NCBI GenBank assembly: GCA_907165065.1
Contig: OU015526.1
Span: 69,649,723 to 69,713,722, forward strand
Direction of reading: 5' to 3'
Length of the DNA stretch: 64,000 nucleotides
From: Caprimulgus europaeus
Lineage: Eukaryota; Chordata; Aves; Caprimulgiformes; Caprimulgidae
The notes below the pieces were generated by a model. The model saw only the letters and a program-made list of their open reading frames with translations. It had not been told where the DNA came from and searched no databases. A program made the translations under genes and the position numbers. This document shows, one piece after another, positions 50,382-62,561 of this stretch (the first letter of the stretch is position 1; each line of letters starts with the position of its first letter).

Positions 50382-52235
50382 ACTACATGAATTAGTGGCA
50401 GAAAAAGACTGGTGCATTTTCTGCTTCTTCAGTGATATTTAATGGTAGAAATAGGCTGTTGGTTTGGTATTTTTTTGCTTGTTTGTTACTGGGGGGAGGT
50501 TGGTATTAGTTGGAGGTTTTTGTTTGTTTGTTTTAGAAACTCTATCCAGTGTTTTAATATATTGCTATATTGTTCCACAAACTTGTTCTTCAAAGGAACT
50601 ACGATCTAGGAATAATATTTCTTTAAAGAAGGGCTAAAGTAATTTTCTCTGTAGCCTGAAATCTGTGTTCACATTGCAGTAACTTTCAGTATATTCATTA
50701 AAAAAACCATAATTTCCTTTACTCTTCCCAAAGCCTTACACTTTCAACTGTTTTCAACAGTAAATTGAAGTCCAATGAAATCTAATTGCCTGATGCACAA
50801 CCTGAGAGACATTTAAAGAGAAATTAGAAACTCTAATTATCTTCTAACTTTCCTCCATTTATGTTACGTTTGCAAATTTAACTTCCCATACCTTTAATTT
50901 TCTGTCTACTGCTTTAATTTTGGCTTTTCATTATTAGTAGCACTAAACTGCTGTCTAGCTGTATCAATATACTGTTAAATTTTCCTAAACTAGAATAAAT
51001 CAGTTTATTTTCCCTGATATTTATGTTGCAATCAGAATTCTCAGAAGAGAGTCATTGCATGTTATTATAGACAACCTTGTTACAAAAAGATCAAACAAAA
51101 TGACCCAAGCATTACTAGAACATGAAGGGACATACTCTTTCCTGATTGACGGTTGAAGGTAATGTCTTTTACCCCCAGATTTTGTCACTCTATCCTTTCA
51201 GCTGTTGTTATAATTAATGAGAGGGATATTTTTCTCAGTTTACCATACACTGCAGAGGGTGTTGATTATAGACAGATTTATTGAATTCGTGCATTATTTA
51301 GCTTGTATTTTGATTGTAAAGTGTGATGTACAGGGAACTTATAATTTTTTAATTAGCATTCTGGTGGTGTTTCCGATGTATATGGAATATATTTGAACTT
51401 TAAATGTTTTATATATATGGATATATCAAGATATCCATACAGACAGTATGGATATCAAAAGTTCAGCTAGCCCAGTATCCTGTGTCTAACAGCAGCCTAA
51501 GGAAAGAAGGAACTAGACAAACTGGTGGTGCTTGTCTCCCCAGGTATGCTCCCATCCTCCAGAACAGTGAAGTTCAGGGTCGTGCTCAACTGTAGATAGC
51601 TCCCTGTGTTTAGCAGTCCTTGGTTTATTTGCAGTATCTTTCTTCAACCTTTGTAAACTTTAAATGATCACAAAATCCTGTGGCAAGGATTTACAAGGTT
51701 GTTTGAAGATGTGTTTCCTTTAGTTCTTTTTGAATTTTGCTGTCTGATAATTTTATATGAGATGCCATCATTCTTCTATGGAAATGACTATAAATTAGTC
51801 CACCGCTTATCCAGCAACTTCAATGACTCAGTAGATGATTCATAAGACAAAACTTGCCCATTGAGTGTGCAGCTCTTTATTGGATTAGAGTATGATACTG
51901 GAGATAAATCCCTGGGATTTAGTCCTGCTTTTGCAAGGTGTTTTCATTCAGACTGTTATAGGTAACACAGAGAGAACAGACAACAGTTTGTTGTGGTGCT
52001 TGTGTTTGGACAGAAAAGTTAGAAGAAAGAAATATTGTCTTAAAATCAGTTTGATCTGTGAAATTCAAACTAATATTGTAATCACATGGCTCTTCCATGG
52101 CATCACAGTAAAATACAGTTAAAGTAGTACTCAGTAAAAGGTAATATGTTTAGCTCTGATTTTCGTACTTTGAAGTTAATATCGGCATATTTAGGCCTAC
52201 TGTTGTGCAAAAAGGGTGGTAAAGCAATTTGGCAA
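50382..52235. other. Unique DNA
   Basis: AT-rich sequence with a T/G-rich run near 50458-50535. No gene, RNA or transposon is recognised. Confidence 0.65.
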
Positions 52236-52240
52236 GAGAT

Positions 52241-52880
52241 TGTCCTGGGTTTTAGCTGAAATAGCGTTGGGTTTCTTTTTTAGTAGCTAGAATTGTGCTG
52301 TGTTTTGCTTTTCAGCCTGGGACTTGCTGTGAGAGAGACACTGAGAACACACCAGTGTTTGCATTTTTGTCACTGGAAGTGAAGGACTTTGTGTTCTGTT
52401 AGTCCATAAGCACAAGATTTAATGGGGGGTGAAGAATATTTAAATTTATAAACTTAATTGACAGTTAGACATGCCAATGGGGTATTCCATATCATATCAC
52501 GTCATGCCCAGTATATTAGTGAGGGGCTCTTCCTCTTTTACTCTCTCTGGCTTTTGCTTGGGCTCTCGTTCTTCCGGGATTGCGGTTTCGGTCCAGGATT
52601 GTCGCTCCTCCAGGATCGTTATCTGGGAACAGGCCGGGCTCGGTCAGGAAGGGTGTCACTCACTTGCATATTTTGTTACTGTTATCATTATCACTACTAT
52701 TTTAATATTAGTATTATTTTAAGTTTTCTCTCTATTATTAATAAACTGTTCTTGTCTCAACTTACAAGCCTCCTTGTCCTTGCCCCCCAATCCTCTCCCC
52801 TATCCCCTGGGGGTGGGGTGGAAGTGGGTAAACAGCTCTGCTGGCTGCTAGCCAAGGGCTAGCCCAGTGAAACTATCACA
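52241..52880 (+). mobile_element. Solo ERVL-type LTR (copy 4)
   Basis: About 640 bp, from TGTCCTGGGTTTTAGC to AAACTATCACA, with near-matching 5-bp flanks GAGAT and GAGAC. A poly(A) signal AATAAA lies at 52740-52745. Its U3 half differs from the other copies, while its R-U5 half and last ~40 bases closely match the 11.2 kb LTR. It sits directly against the left end of a different retrovirus-like fossil on the opposite strand. Confidence 0.9.
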
Positions 52881-54030
52881 GAGACAGACCCCCCTGCGTT
52901 CCAGCTCACACTCAGATAACTGGAGGAGCTGGGGGTGGCCCAGCTTAGATCCTGGCTGATGCCCAGTTGAGCTCTATGGGTCCGACAACAGCGGACTCAC
53001 TCGATATGCACTGCACTCCCATACCTGCCATTTCTGGACTCACACGGCCAAACCTGCAGCATTTAGTGGCATCTCATGAGGGGTGGAAGGGGTTGGTGTG
53101 GTTGGTTACAGACAGACACAGCTTGATGTGGCAGTACAAGTCTGGGTACACCAATGCCAGATTCACTCACTAGTGCCCTGCACCTGCCGTCCAGTCACCA
53201 GCTCTGGACTCTCACGGTGGTGTCTCATCAGGTGGTGCCCAGTGGGAAACTGTGAGTCAATAAGTAAATAAGGCACTTTAATAAAGCAACAGGAATAATA
53301 CAGATTTGTGGGGACTGCCGGTGATAAGCTGCTGTCTGCAGAGGTATGTACAAGCATGAAGGTGACAAATGGCTGGAAAGCACTAAGGTACAGAAGCAAT
53401 TCTCTACAGAACTCTTAAGTTTCTGAGAAAATTCTTGGGGCAGTATAAACATTACCCAAAGGTGTCCCTGTTGGGGGGAAGAGAAGCTCAGCCCATTGGC
53501 TGGTCCCAGAGGTCTGTGATGGTACCTGCCCTGACTTGTCCGTGATGGTATCATCCCTAATTTCCCCCTTTCTTTGGGTCATTGTTATATTATTTTTACC
53601 TTCAGGGAGGAGCTTGAGTGACTCTAGTCATACTTTTACCATGACTGGTGGAAACATTTCCATTTCCCTTTTAAGGTAGAAGTTACCAAAACTTAGAGCG
53701 TATGCTTAGTAAGGGGGAAGGGGCGGGGAAGGGGGTGTCAGTAAGACAGAGGTATGTTTTTTGTGTAGCTATGATTCAAGGTCCACAAAAGGGAGGCATT
53801 TGTCTAAGGGGTGCCAGGTGTTGGTCCTGGGTCACAAACAGACAACAAACACACCAGCCCCCATAGGGGAGCCGATGAACAGGCTTCTGCTCTTTCTCAT
53901 CCCCCATATTGATAAGCAGACCAGGCTCTGAAGGGAGACAGCCTTGCAGAAATTCTTTGCATACCAGCTGTATTTTTTCCCTGAGTTCTTCTTCCATGTT
54001 ATATCTTTCCCTAGTGTGTGAACATGTCAG
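52881..54030 (-). mobile_element. 3' remains of another retrovirus-like fossil
   Basis: On the minus strand the order is a stretch of internal sequence, a polypurine tract (complement of 53561-53575, AAAGAAAGGGGGAAA) and an LTR-like region (about 52881-53560). The LTR-like region carries the poly(A) signal ATTAAA in the context TTTATTAAAGTGCC. This matches the 3' end of an LTR retroelement, perhaps of the ERVK type, but the family is uncertain. An unidentified minus-strand frame of 73 codons lies upstream of the tract (53776-53997). The element is incomplete: no 5' LTR, gag or pol is seen. Both outer ends are approximate. Confidence 0.55.
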
Positions 54031-55759
54031 TTTTCTGATTTTTAAGTTACCCCTAGTAATTATTCCACACCTACCTTAATTCTGCATTTCCTTAATTTGT
54101 GAATCCATCATAACCCTTATTACTTGCACATAGTTGTTTTTTTTTCTTTATTTGTGTTTCCATGCATTCTGAATGGTTTCATGCTGAAGGGTAAAGCATT
54201 ACTGAGCCAAATGTCGATAGTTTTGTCTCATTTACTTATTCATTTGAATAATTACGGTATGCCAGAACTGCATTAAATGCTGAGACCACTGACCTGTTTC
54301 CAGCTGAGCTGCTCTAGAACCACCAAAAAAATAGCTGCCTAGTGAGACAGAGCCGCTAAGTTTTGTTGCAGTGCTTTGTGAAGCAGTTAAACTGTTGTAC
54401 TTATCAAGCTACTGCCACTATATTGAATCTGGCATGTGGATGTACGTTCATGGGACCTCTGCATGACTCTTTGTATGGAATATAAATGCCCTAATTTCTC
54501 ATTTGTCATATATGTACAAAAATTCTTATATAGAAAATGATTAAGTGGCTATTGTATGTACACAGATGTCTTTATTTGCTTTTATTGAAATCTCTGTTTC
54601 TGACGATCCTGAAATTTGTTTCTGCATGCACATGAAAGAGCTATATATCTTGTGCTTTCTATAACATATAAGATACATGAAATGTCTATAAAAGGTATTT
54701 TTAGGACTTGAAAATCTGGATACCTCCCATGACGTTACTGGAAGTATGCTTACAGTAATGTCTTATTCTTAAAAAAAATCTTTATTATTCATAGATACTT
54801 AAATCTGCAAATTGAAGATATATATTTCAAAGTTGTTCTGTTTCAAAATTACATTGCTGTTAATCCACACATGAGCTGTGAAAATAAATTTCAATTTCTA
54901 CTCTTCTTTTGTACTTATGTGGGTTTTTCAAAAGAATTGATTACATGACTGTTTGCTAGAGAGCTTGCTTGATTGTTCCCCATTATATCTGCTGGTCTAA
55001 TAAAAGATATTGCCTCTGCCAACAAACCTCATTTCTTCCTTCTGAAACTGATTTAGAAACTTCTCTGCTTGCTTGAAAAATATCAGAGAAATTATGATTA
55101 ATCAGCAACCAGTTGTCTAAAAATGATGCACCTAATGCTAGAAAATGTATCAAACATGAAATATGACATCAATGACAGAATAACTTTGCATCATTTAGCA
55201 CCATAACTCATGTGATTTTTTTACAGCTTAGTGACAGGAAAGTAAATTGTTAAATAACAATACCTGCTTAAAGGATTAAGAAACTCACAGTGATCAGTAA
55301 AATTAGAAGCAGTTACACAGTAAGTCAAATACCTTATCAAATAAAAAAAAACCTTGACACCTACTTAGGTATTCTTTAGGTGCTAATTACCAGCAAATAG
55401 TGTACTAATAAAAAATTAATTATGTTAATGCTAGGAGATAAATTCTGCACATGTTATGTGATATAAAATATATTTTCAAAGGTTTACTTCCATTTTTCAG
55501 TCATAATTATTACTTCTAACCAATATTAGATAATAAATTAATAGGTCAAAAGCACATGGTAAAAGCAAAGTGGCCATACCCAGATGTTGTAGACTGAGAG
55601 TGAACCCTGCTCAAATGAAGGTATTTTGATTTACAGTAGAATCAGACCTTCATATACTAAATTTTGATTCTGCAGTCTCTTCTGGAAATCTCCCCAACTA
55701 AAGATTTTAAAATCTTGTGTTGAATATATATCTGGATGACATTACTAGAGCTGGAACTT
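54031..55759. other. Unique DNA
   Basis: AT-rich unique sequence. The first part might still belong to the retroelement fossil on its left, but no signature is visible. No gene is recognised. Confidence 0.6.
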
Positions 55760-56032
55760 GATAGGACAAGGGGCAATGGGTGTAAGCTGGAACACAGGAG
55801 GTTCCGCTTAAAATTCAGAAGAAACTTCTTTACTGTGGGTGTGCCAGAGCACTGGAACAGGCTGCCCAGGGAGGTTGTGGAATCTCGTTTTCTGACTTCT
55901 TCTCATTCAAGACCCGCCTGGACGCCTTCCTGTGTGATCTCATATAGGTGTCCCTGCTCTAGCAGGGGGTTAGACTAGATCTTTCGAGGTCCCTTCCAAT
56001 CCCCAACATTCTATGATTCTGTAATTCTGTGA
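55760..56032 (+). mobile_element. CR1 LINE 3' fragment, subfamily A
   Basis: Begins within the ORF2 tail at the [20 protein letters not shown] segment, reads through [20 protein letters not shown], then a small insertion near 55885-55905 disrupts the PSLETF block. The 3' UTR and degenerate ATTCTGTG units follow. Groups with subfamily A by GGACTAGAT-type and TTTCGAGGTCCCTTCC blocks. Confidence 0.94.
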
Positions 56033-58266
56033 ACTTTGGGACAAATCTGAAATCAAATTTAGATGTGCCTAATTTTTAGGTATGCCGTCCTACTACCAAA
56101 GCCTCTAATTTCTGAGGTAAGTAAGTATCATCACATGAGTGAAAAATTGGTTAGCTAGGATCTAAAAACATTTCCTAAAGGGAAAACAATGACAGCAGAC
56201 ATTCTCTTTTAATCAACAGTGCAGTTGTCCAAAAAACTGCTCAAGGGCAGTGATCAGTCGTCAGGTTCACTCAAAGGAATCACTGCTCCAATGCATAGCA
56301 CCTGGCACAGGGACATACCTCCCAGCCTGTCCTACAGCAGCCTGCTTGGAGCCACAGCTACCCTACCTACCTCCCAAGCACCCTTCTGGGAAGACAACAC
56401 AAGGACATGCAGTAAAAAAGTCAGCTGGATAAGAATCATATTGTTCAGTCCATGTGCCAAATTTTAATTTGATTCATTCTGATCTAGATTCAAAATCCTT
56501 CCTTTGCATTCTTGTAAGATTTCTTACATGTCTTGATCTCTGGTGCTATCTGTCTCTAAGCTAATCATTCCAAGTGTCTGTTGTAATCAACGGAGTTTTA
56601 ATTAGTATCATCTAAGCTAATTATTTGCATCCTGAAGTAGATATCTAAAAGAGGCTAAATTAATTGCTTCTTGAAAGTGGCTATTTCTTGCCATTTGGCC
56701 ACAAAGAAAATACAAAATTACTAACTTAGTGGCTGTAATCTGTATTATAGAACCCTAAATTTAGCTGAGATGAATTGTATATTTTTTGCTGTAAAGCAAT
56801 TAAAAAAAAAAAAAAATCTTTAGAAGTACTTTGATTTTTGTAGCAACCTATTACTTCCTCTTGTGGACCCTGTAAGCCTCTGTAGATGCCACAGAATAAT
56901 TTATCTTGGGGTAGGGTTTTTTTTTTCCATCTTATCAAAACCTAATTTTAAAATTATCTGAAATTTCATATATGGGACTGAGACTGGTTCTGAACTGATT
57001 ACAGTATTTCTGTTCATGTTGCAAGTACACCAGTTTTAAAACTCTCAGTATGAAACCATCAGATGTAGTGTAATGAGATTTTGTCTTCTACTGGGACCTC
57101 CACAGAGAAGTGATGCCTAGAATGAGGCTTAGGTGCACTCTCTGTTCCAGTTTACAGCAATCTGTGTATTTTGCCTTTTATGATGTCAGTAGTGTGTCCC
57201 TTTTGCTTACACTGGAAAACTTCAGTGTGCTTTACTGCCTGTCCTTGCTCTTTAGGAAGACTGTGTAAATATCTTCTTAGTGGAAAATGAGCTCATCTGG
57301 GATTCTTGCTGTTCTTAGTTATACACAGGTTTCCATTTAACCTTTTGTGGCTATTAAGTCAGGTTCTTTTGACAAAAGCTCTCACCACTTGATTGTGATA
57401 CTTTTGTCAAGAGAAGAGCCTCAGGCTTTTTGTCTGTGAAAGTCTTGTATTGGAATGCATGGCAAAATGTTAAGATACATGAAGACTCACCTCAGCAGTG
57501 TGTATTTATATATGCTATACCATGGTTTCAAGGCCATATTGTGTTTAAGATTTAAATGATGACTGCTATCTTCCTCTCATGGGCATTTTGAGGAAAAAGA
57601 AAAAAAAAAAAATCCATTCTCTTAAGAATTAAAGAAAATATTTTTCTACTTTAATTTTATTTACTTAATACCTTTCCAAAGGTCCATTACTGAGCAAGCA
57701 ATATACTCTCTTACTTCACTGGAACTAAGCACTGATTTAACCCACACTAAATTGTTAGTTCTAATACTTAAGGCACAAGGGCACGGTGGTGGCCAGCTGT
57801 TATTTCTTGAAGTTACAGTAAATATGGGTGAATAGGTTAACAAACTCATGAGTTTGTTTATTCTGGCTCACAGTCATCAGTGAAAAATATAACATCGTAT
57901 TTGCGTCCATGTGTCTACTCTAATTTTAATTTTATTTGCATAATTAAATGCTGCTTTTTATGGATTATTCAGGGCCTAACAGCCTGACCCTGCTTTCTCA
58001 CATTTACACTGACATCTCCAGTTACTTGTGAACAGTTCTAGAAGAATTCATATTTTATAATTAGGTTAACAAAAGGGCATTAAAATAATCAGTATTGAAA
58101 TTTACACAAGCCAACATGCTTCTTCAGCCAAAGTATTTCATTTTGTTTAAAGCTAACGTGTTTGCTTGTTTGCTATACACACCAAAAAAAGTGTTCTTTG
58201 GCCTAAAACTCTTATTCTTCTAGAGTCATTCTTACGTTGTATTTTTTTGTTTTTTTTTTGTTTTTT

Positions 58267-58298
<32 letters not shown>

Positions 58299-58787
58299 GG
58301 GGTTTTTTTTTGAGGGGGTCTTTGTTTGGTGGTCTTTTTGTGGGGTTTTTTTTTCAGAGAAAATCAAATACAAATAATTTTCTAGGGCTGAAAAAAATGT
58401 CTTATTTCAGGGCTTTAGGAAAACACTGATTTTTCATATGAGCAAGCTACTTTTTGGTGTATTTGTTTCAATTTGCTCCAGGAAACTATGTTCTCATCTG
58501 TATGGATATGCATACTAAGGGCTTTACAATTTAAACATATTTTCAAGTAGAGTTGGAACTACAAAATAAGGTATCTTTCTAAACAGAAGTATTCTGAAGG
58601 TTTGTCCAAACTCTTGAGAAAATAGAGATTAGCATGTCAGCTGAACCGTACTGTGCGGGTTACTACCAGCCTACCTTGCTCCCTATGCTCCTCAGTAGCT
58701 TGTTTAGCATGTTACAACTGCCCAAAATTTTGCTGTCTCAGTACTGTACACCTCCTGGCTCATCTGACTCCTGATCTTGGTGATCTG
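56033..58787. other. Unique DNA with a T/G-rich tract
   Basis: Mostly AT-rich. The block 56210-56450 is GC-richer, with open frames of 82 and 60 codons in two + frames; neither is recognised. A long T/G-rich tract lies at 58241-58351 (listed). Confidence 0.6.
58241..58351 (+). repeat. T/G-rich low-complexity tract with (GTTTT)n
   Basis: T runs broken by single or grouped G, including about five perfect GTTTT units and several GGGG runs. The phenylalanine-rich frame across it is compositional. Confidence 0.85.
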
Positions 58788-58953
58788 CCCAGGCTTCCCA
58801 GGGAGGTTGTGGAGTCTCCTTCTCTGGAGACATTCAAAACCCGCCTGGACACCTTCCTGTGTGATCTCATGTAGGTGTTCCTGCTCCTGCAGTGGGGTTG
58901 GACTAGATGATCTTTCAAGGTCCCTCCCAATCCCTGACATTCTGTGATTCTGT
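58788..58953 (+). mobile_element. CR1 LINE 3' end, subfamily A
   Basis: Holds only the last ~25 codons of ORF2 ([20 protein letters not shown] and then FLCDLM), the stop, the 3' UTR and ATTCTGTG-type units. The frame 58653-58874 that includes it is host sequence fused by chance to the CR1 tail. Confidence 0.94.
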
Positions 58954-59107
58954 AATCTTGTTGACTTTGTTATTTACTGACTCAAGATTTCCACTCCCAT
59001 AAAAAACTGTGTGGTTTTAACTGTTTTGTCCCCTTTCAGGATACTTTATTTTTCTTTCAAAAACCTCTTTTTCACTGAGCTGAAATTCTGCTTGAAGGTC
59101 AGTTCTG

Positions 59108-59142
<35 letters not shown>

Positions 59143-61149
59143 TAACATTTAAACAATGCTTTTGCATTCTTTGCATGTCCTTCAGCTAGAAACTTTTAGG
59201 AAAAAAAAATACCTTCTTTTTAAGAATAACAAAAAAAAAAGTATAATTGGACTAATGGGATAAAAAGAGACAAAAGATTCAAGAGTCAGTTTGGAAGCCA
59301 CTAGGTCAGCACAGTGACAGTTGTTATCCCAGTAAAGGCTTCAAAGACAAAGTATGAAGGCTTGTTCTCTGTCTTTGCTACCATGTATTGCAAGAGAGGA
59401 ATTATAGCTGAAAGTGAAAATGTCAGCATTGTATTTGCTTCACAGATGCAGACAAATAACAGGTGTTATAGGGACTATACGTTCATAGAGACAGACGATC
59501 ACTTCTGTGTGTTTGCTAGATGCTGACTTCCATTATAAACACCACACAAGATTCTGTATTGTCTAGGTGTTTTTTTCCAGAACCTTCATAGTATGTGTGA
59601 TATTTTTTTTAATTATTTATTTTCTTTGCACCAGAGGATACAACATCTTCAGTCACCTCTTGAACTGTACACAAACTTTACAACTAAGAAGCTCTCAGAC
59701 TACTCCTTCACTTCTGCTCTGTTTAGCCTAGAAAAAAGATACTAAAAAAACCCAAACAAACAAACAGATAAGTATATGGTGAGAGACAGATATAGAAGGG
59801 ATGATAGCAAAGCAGTGTGTAGAAAGTCTTTCAAGTCAATTCAAGGGAATTTTTTAAAAGGCTTTTCTATTTGTCATTAGAATCTTGAGTTTGGATTTTC
59901 ATTTTGCTTCTGCACAAGAGTATTAAAAAGAAATACATATACAAAAATGTTTCTTGTTTTTAGTCTTGTTTATTGTAGTCAAGCAATAGCTTTTGGCCAT
60001 CTGGTTAGATGCTTTAACTGTATATAAAGAATAAGGTACTACTTTCTATTCTATCATTAAGGCTGAGTAGAATATATGCCAGCATAGGCTTGGGATAAGA
60101 CTGTAAAAGAGTAAAGCTGCTGAACTGTTTAAAGTTTTCCATGTTTCGAGTGACCTTGGAAAAGTCCTTCAATTTCCATGATTAAAAAATATGTAGGTCA
60201 TCCACTATTCTTTCAAACTCAGCTTCTCAATGAAACTGTAGCTTTCTTGGGATCTGGAGAGATTTAGAAAAAAATAAGCACTAAATGAAACCATTCTAAG
60301 AAACTGACTGAAAAGCAGAAACAAACAAACAAACAAACAAAAAAAACCAAAAAACCCCAGTACATAAATGTCTAAGCACATATATTAAGCATGCCTGTTT
60401 CTTTCAACTTGAGATTTTTAACCATCCAGATATTTAATCCAGGCCACTATGTAGAGATTTCTCACCCTTTAAAAACGAAACAAAGCTAAACAAAAAAACA
60501 ATCCCCAGAACAAAGAGTAGTTGCAAAGTTAAGGCACACTTATGAAGATATTCAGATTTTGACAATAGGATTAAATTCATGTTGAGGAAACTCCACCTCT
60601 GGACTTTAAAGTAACTGGAATTTTGTTAATACAGTTAATGTAAGAACTGAATAATTAAATTTTTAAAAAAAATATTTAACAAAGATGAAATAAAAGTCTC
60701 TCCAAACTCCTGATGACCCTCTGCACAGTGGAGGTTTATAGTGCAAGCAGTTACTAAGCCTGAGCATTGCTGAACTAAAGAATTAAACTAAAAAAAATCA
60801 ATATAGACAAAAAAAAGCCTTGATGGCTAGATGGACAATTGATGCTTTATTAAGCATTTTCCAGTGTGTCCAAAAGAATATGATAGGTTTTAACTTCCCG
60901 TAAACTAAGTAAATGTTAAAATTATGGTGATTGTATAAGCTGCTGGCTTCCAACTTGACATTTGGCTGAGACTGGAGTTAAGAGTAACAAGTTTAAGAGT
61001 ATTGTTGATTTCATTAGGCATTATAGGGATGCTCTTGTCTGCCATCACTTTTAAGGTTGTTCAGTTGTTAATATCCATTCAGAAACACGTAATGGTGGTT
61101 GTCAAACTGAAAAGCAGAAACCATGATTTGTAAATTGGGTGGGAAAAAA
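58954..61149. other. Unique AT-rich DNA
   Basis: Contains an A27 run (59112-59138) and an (AAAC)n run (60319-60346). The 70-codon frame at 59314-59526 lies in sequence of balanced composition but has no recognisable family. No gene is called. Confidence 0.6.
59112..59138. repeat. A27 homopolymer
   Basis: Uninterrupted A tract preceded by unique sequence with no recognisable retrocopy. Confidence 0.9.
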
Positions 61150-62561
61150 ACCTCACAATAAACTAACCCTAAACAGGGCTGAGCTGACCTGTGCTGGACA
61201 CAGCCAGTTCCTGCTGGCTTGTCCTGGCTTGCTGGGATAGAGTTAATTTTCTTCTTAGTAGTTAGAATAGCGGTGTTTTGGTTTCAGTGTAAGACTTGTT
61301 ATGAGAAGACTGTTGATAAAAGTCCCGATGTTATTAGTTGCTGCTGGAGCTCAAGGCCACCGTGTTTGGCTGGTGCACAGCTGCGTTAGGACTGGGAGGG
61401 AGAAGTGCAATGAATAGCAAAACCCAAACTGGCATTTGGATGTGCCAATGAAATATTCTGTATCATGTCAGTACATTAACCAGGATTGACCAGAAGACAG
61501 GGGTATTCTCTTGGGGATCACTCGGGATCGCTTTTCTGGGGTTTTGGTTTTGGGACTGTCTCGCACAGGCTGGGCATTGGTCAGCAGGTGGTGAGCAGTC
61601 ACACTGTGCATCACTCCTTTGTATATTCTGCTATAACTGTTGTTATAATTTTATTTTAAGAAGTAAATAGTTTTTATCTCAACTTGTGAGTCTCCTTGCC
61701 CTTTTCCTTCCAATTGTCTCCCCTACTTCCTGGGCAGGGGGAGGTGGGCAGTGAGACAGCAGGCTGTGTTTGGCTGCAAGGTGCGAGCCAAAAGGGTGAA
61801 TAGACCCAAACCACCACATGGTTCCACTGGGCTCAGCACAGGGCATGGCTCATCCCCTTGGCCTAGATGCTGGCGCCTCAGAGAACTGGGATTTAAAAAA
61901 GGGCAGAAAATGCCAGGCAGATATAAGAGAAGAGAGCACAAAGGATTAAGAAACAGCCTTGCAGACACCAACATCAGTGAAGAAGGAGGTGGAGGAGCCA
62001 CTCCTGGTGTCAGAGCAGAGATTCCTCTGCAGCCTTTGGAGGATCCCACACTGGAACAGGTAGGAATTTCCTGAAGGAACTGCAGCCCATGGTGAGGACT
62101 CCACACAGGAGCAATTTTATCTTGAAGGACTGCAGGCCATGGGAAGGGCGCATGCTGTATCAGAGGAAAAGCATGAGGAGGAAGGAGCAGTGGAGAGGAG
62201 CTGTTATGGACTGACCGCAGCCCCTATTCCATATCTCCTTGTGCTACTTTGGATGGTGAGAAGGTGAAGGAGTCAGGAATGAAGGTATGAAGCGAAGCCT
62301 GGGAAGAAGGATTGGTATGGGACCAGAGTGTTCTAGTTTTTGTCTTTATCACCATCCAATTCTGTTTTAACTAGCAGTACATTAAATTAATTTTCCTCGA
62401 GCCTTTTTTGTCTATAACAGTGATTGGTAAGTGATCTGCACAGCTTTACTTTGACCCACAAGCTTTTCCATCTTATTTTCCTCCCCTGTCCTGTTGGGAA
62501 GGGGGAGTGAGAGAGTGGCTGTGTGGGATTTTGTCCCTTAGCTAAGGTTAATCCACGACAC
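61150..62561 (+). mobile_element. Older LTR, split by a nested ERVL LTR
   Basis: The right part (61819-62561) ends GGTTAATCCACGACA, the typical end of an avian ERVL-type LTR. It contains degenerate ~50-bp internal units starting CTGCAGSC (near 62027, 62080, 62130), a pattern I recall from a chicken LTR family. The left part (~61150-61219) with CCAGTTCCTGCTGGCT fits the same element upstream of the nested LTR. The left boundary is a guess. The element is old and diverged; no internal retroviral coding is seen. Confidence 0.55.
61220..61818 (+). mobile_element. Solo ERVL-type LTR (copy 5, nested)
   Basis: A 599-bp LTR beginning TGTCCTGGCTTGCTGGG and ending ACCACCACA, with near-matching 5-bp flanks TGGCT and TGGTT. 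Its left half is very close to the 11.2 kb LTR; its 3' end type matches the 49.7 kb LTR. The sequence on its right starts TGG, which could look like a primer-binding site. No gag-like sequence follows and the flanks match as a target repeat, so a solo LTR inserted in an older LTR is preferred. Confidence 0.88.

Noticed and set aside
52458-52862. 134-codon frame
   Set aside because: Lies inside the solo LTR 52241-52880.
61819-61840. Sequence after the 61.2 kb LTR starting TGG, like a retroviral primer-binding site
   Set aside because: It matches the left flank as a 5-bp target repeat, and no gag-like internal sequence follows. A solo LTR nested in an older LTR explains it better.
61723-62106. 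Opposed frames of 127 and 107 codons
   Set aside because: They cross the end of one LTR and the body of an older LTR, in GC-richer repeat sequence where long chance frames are common.
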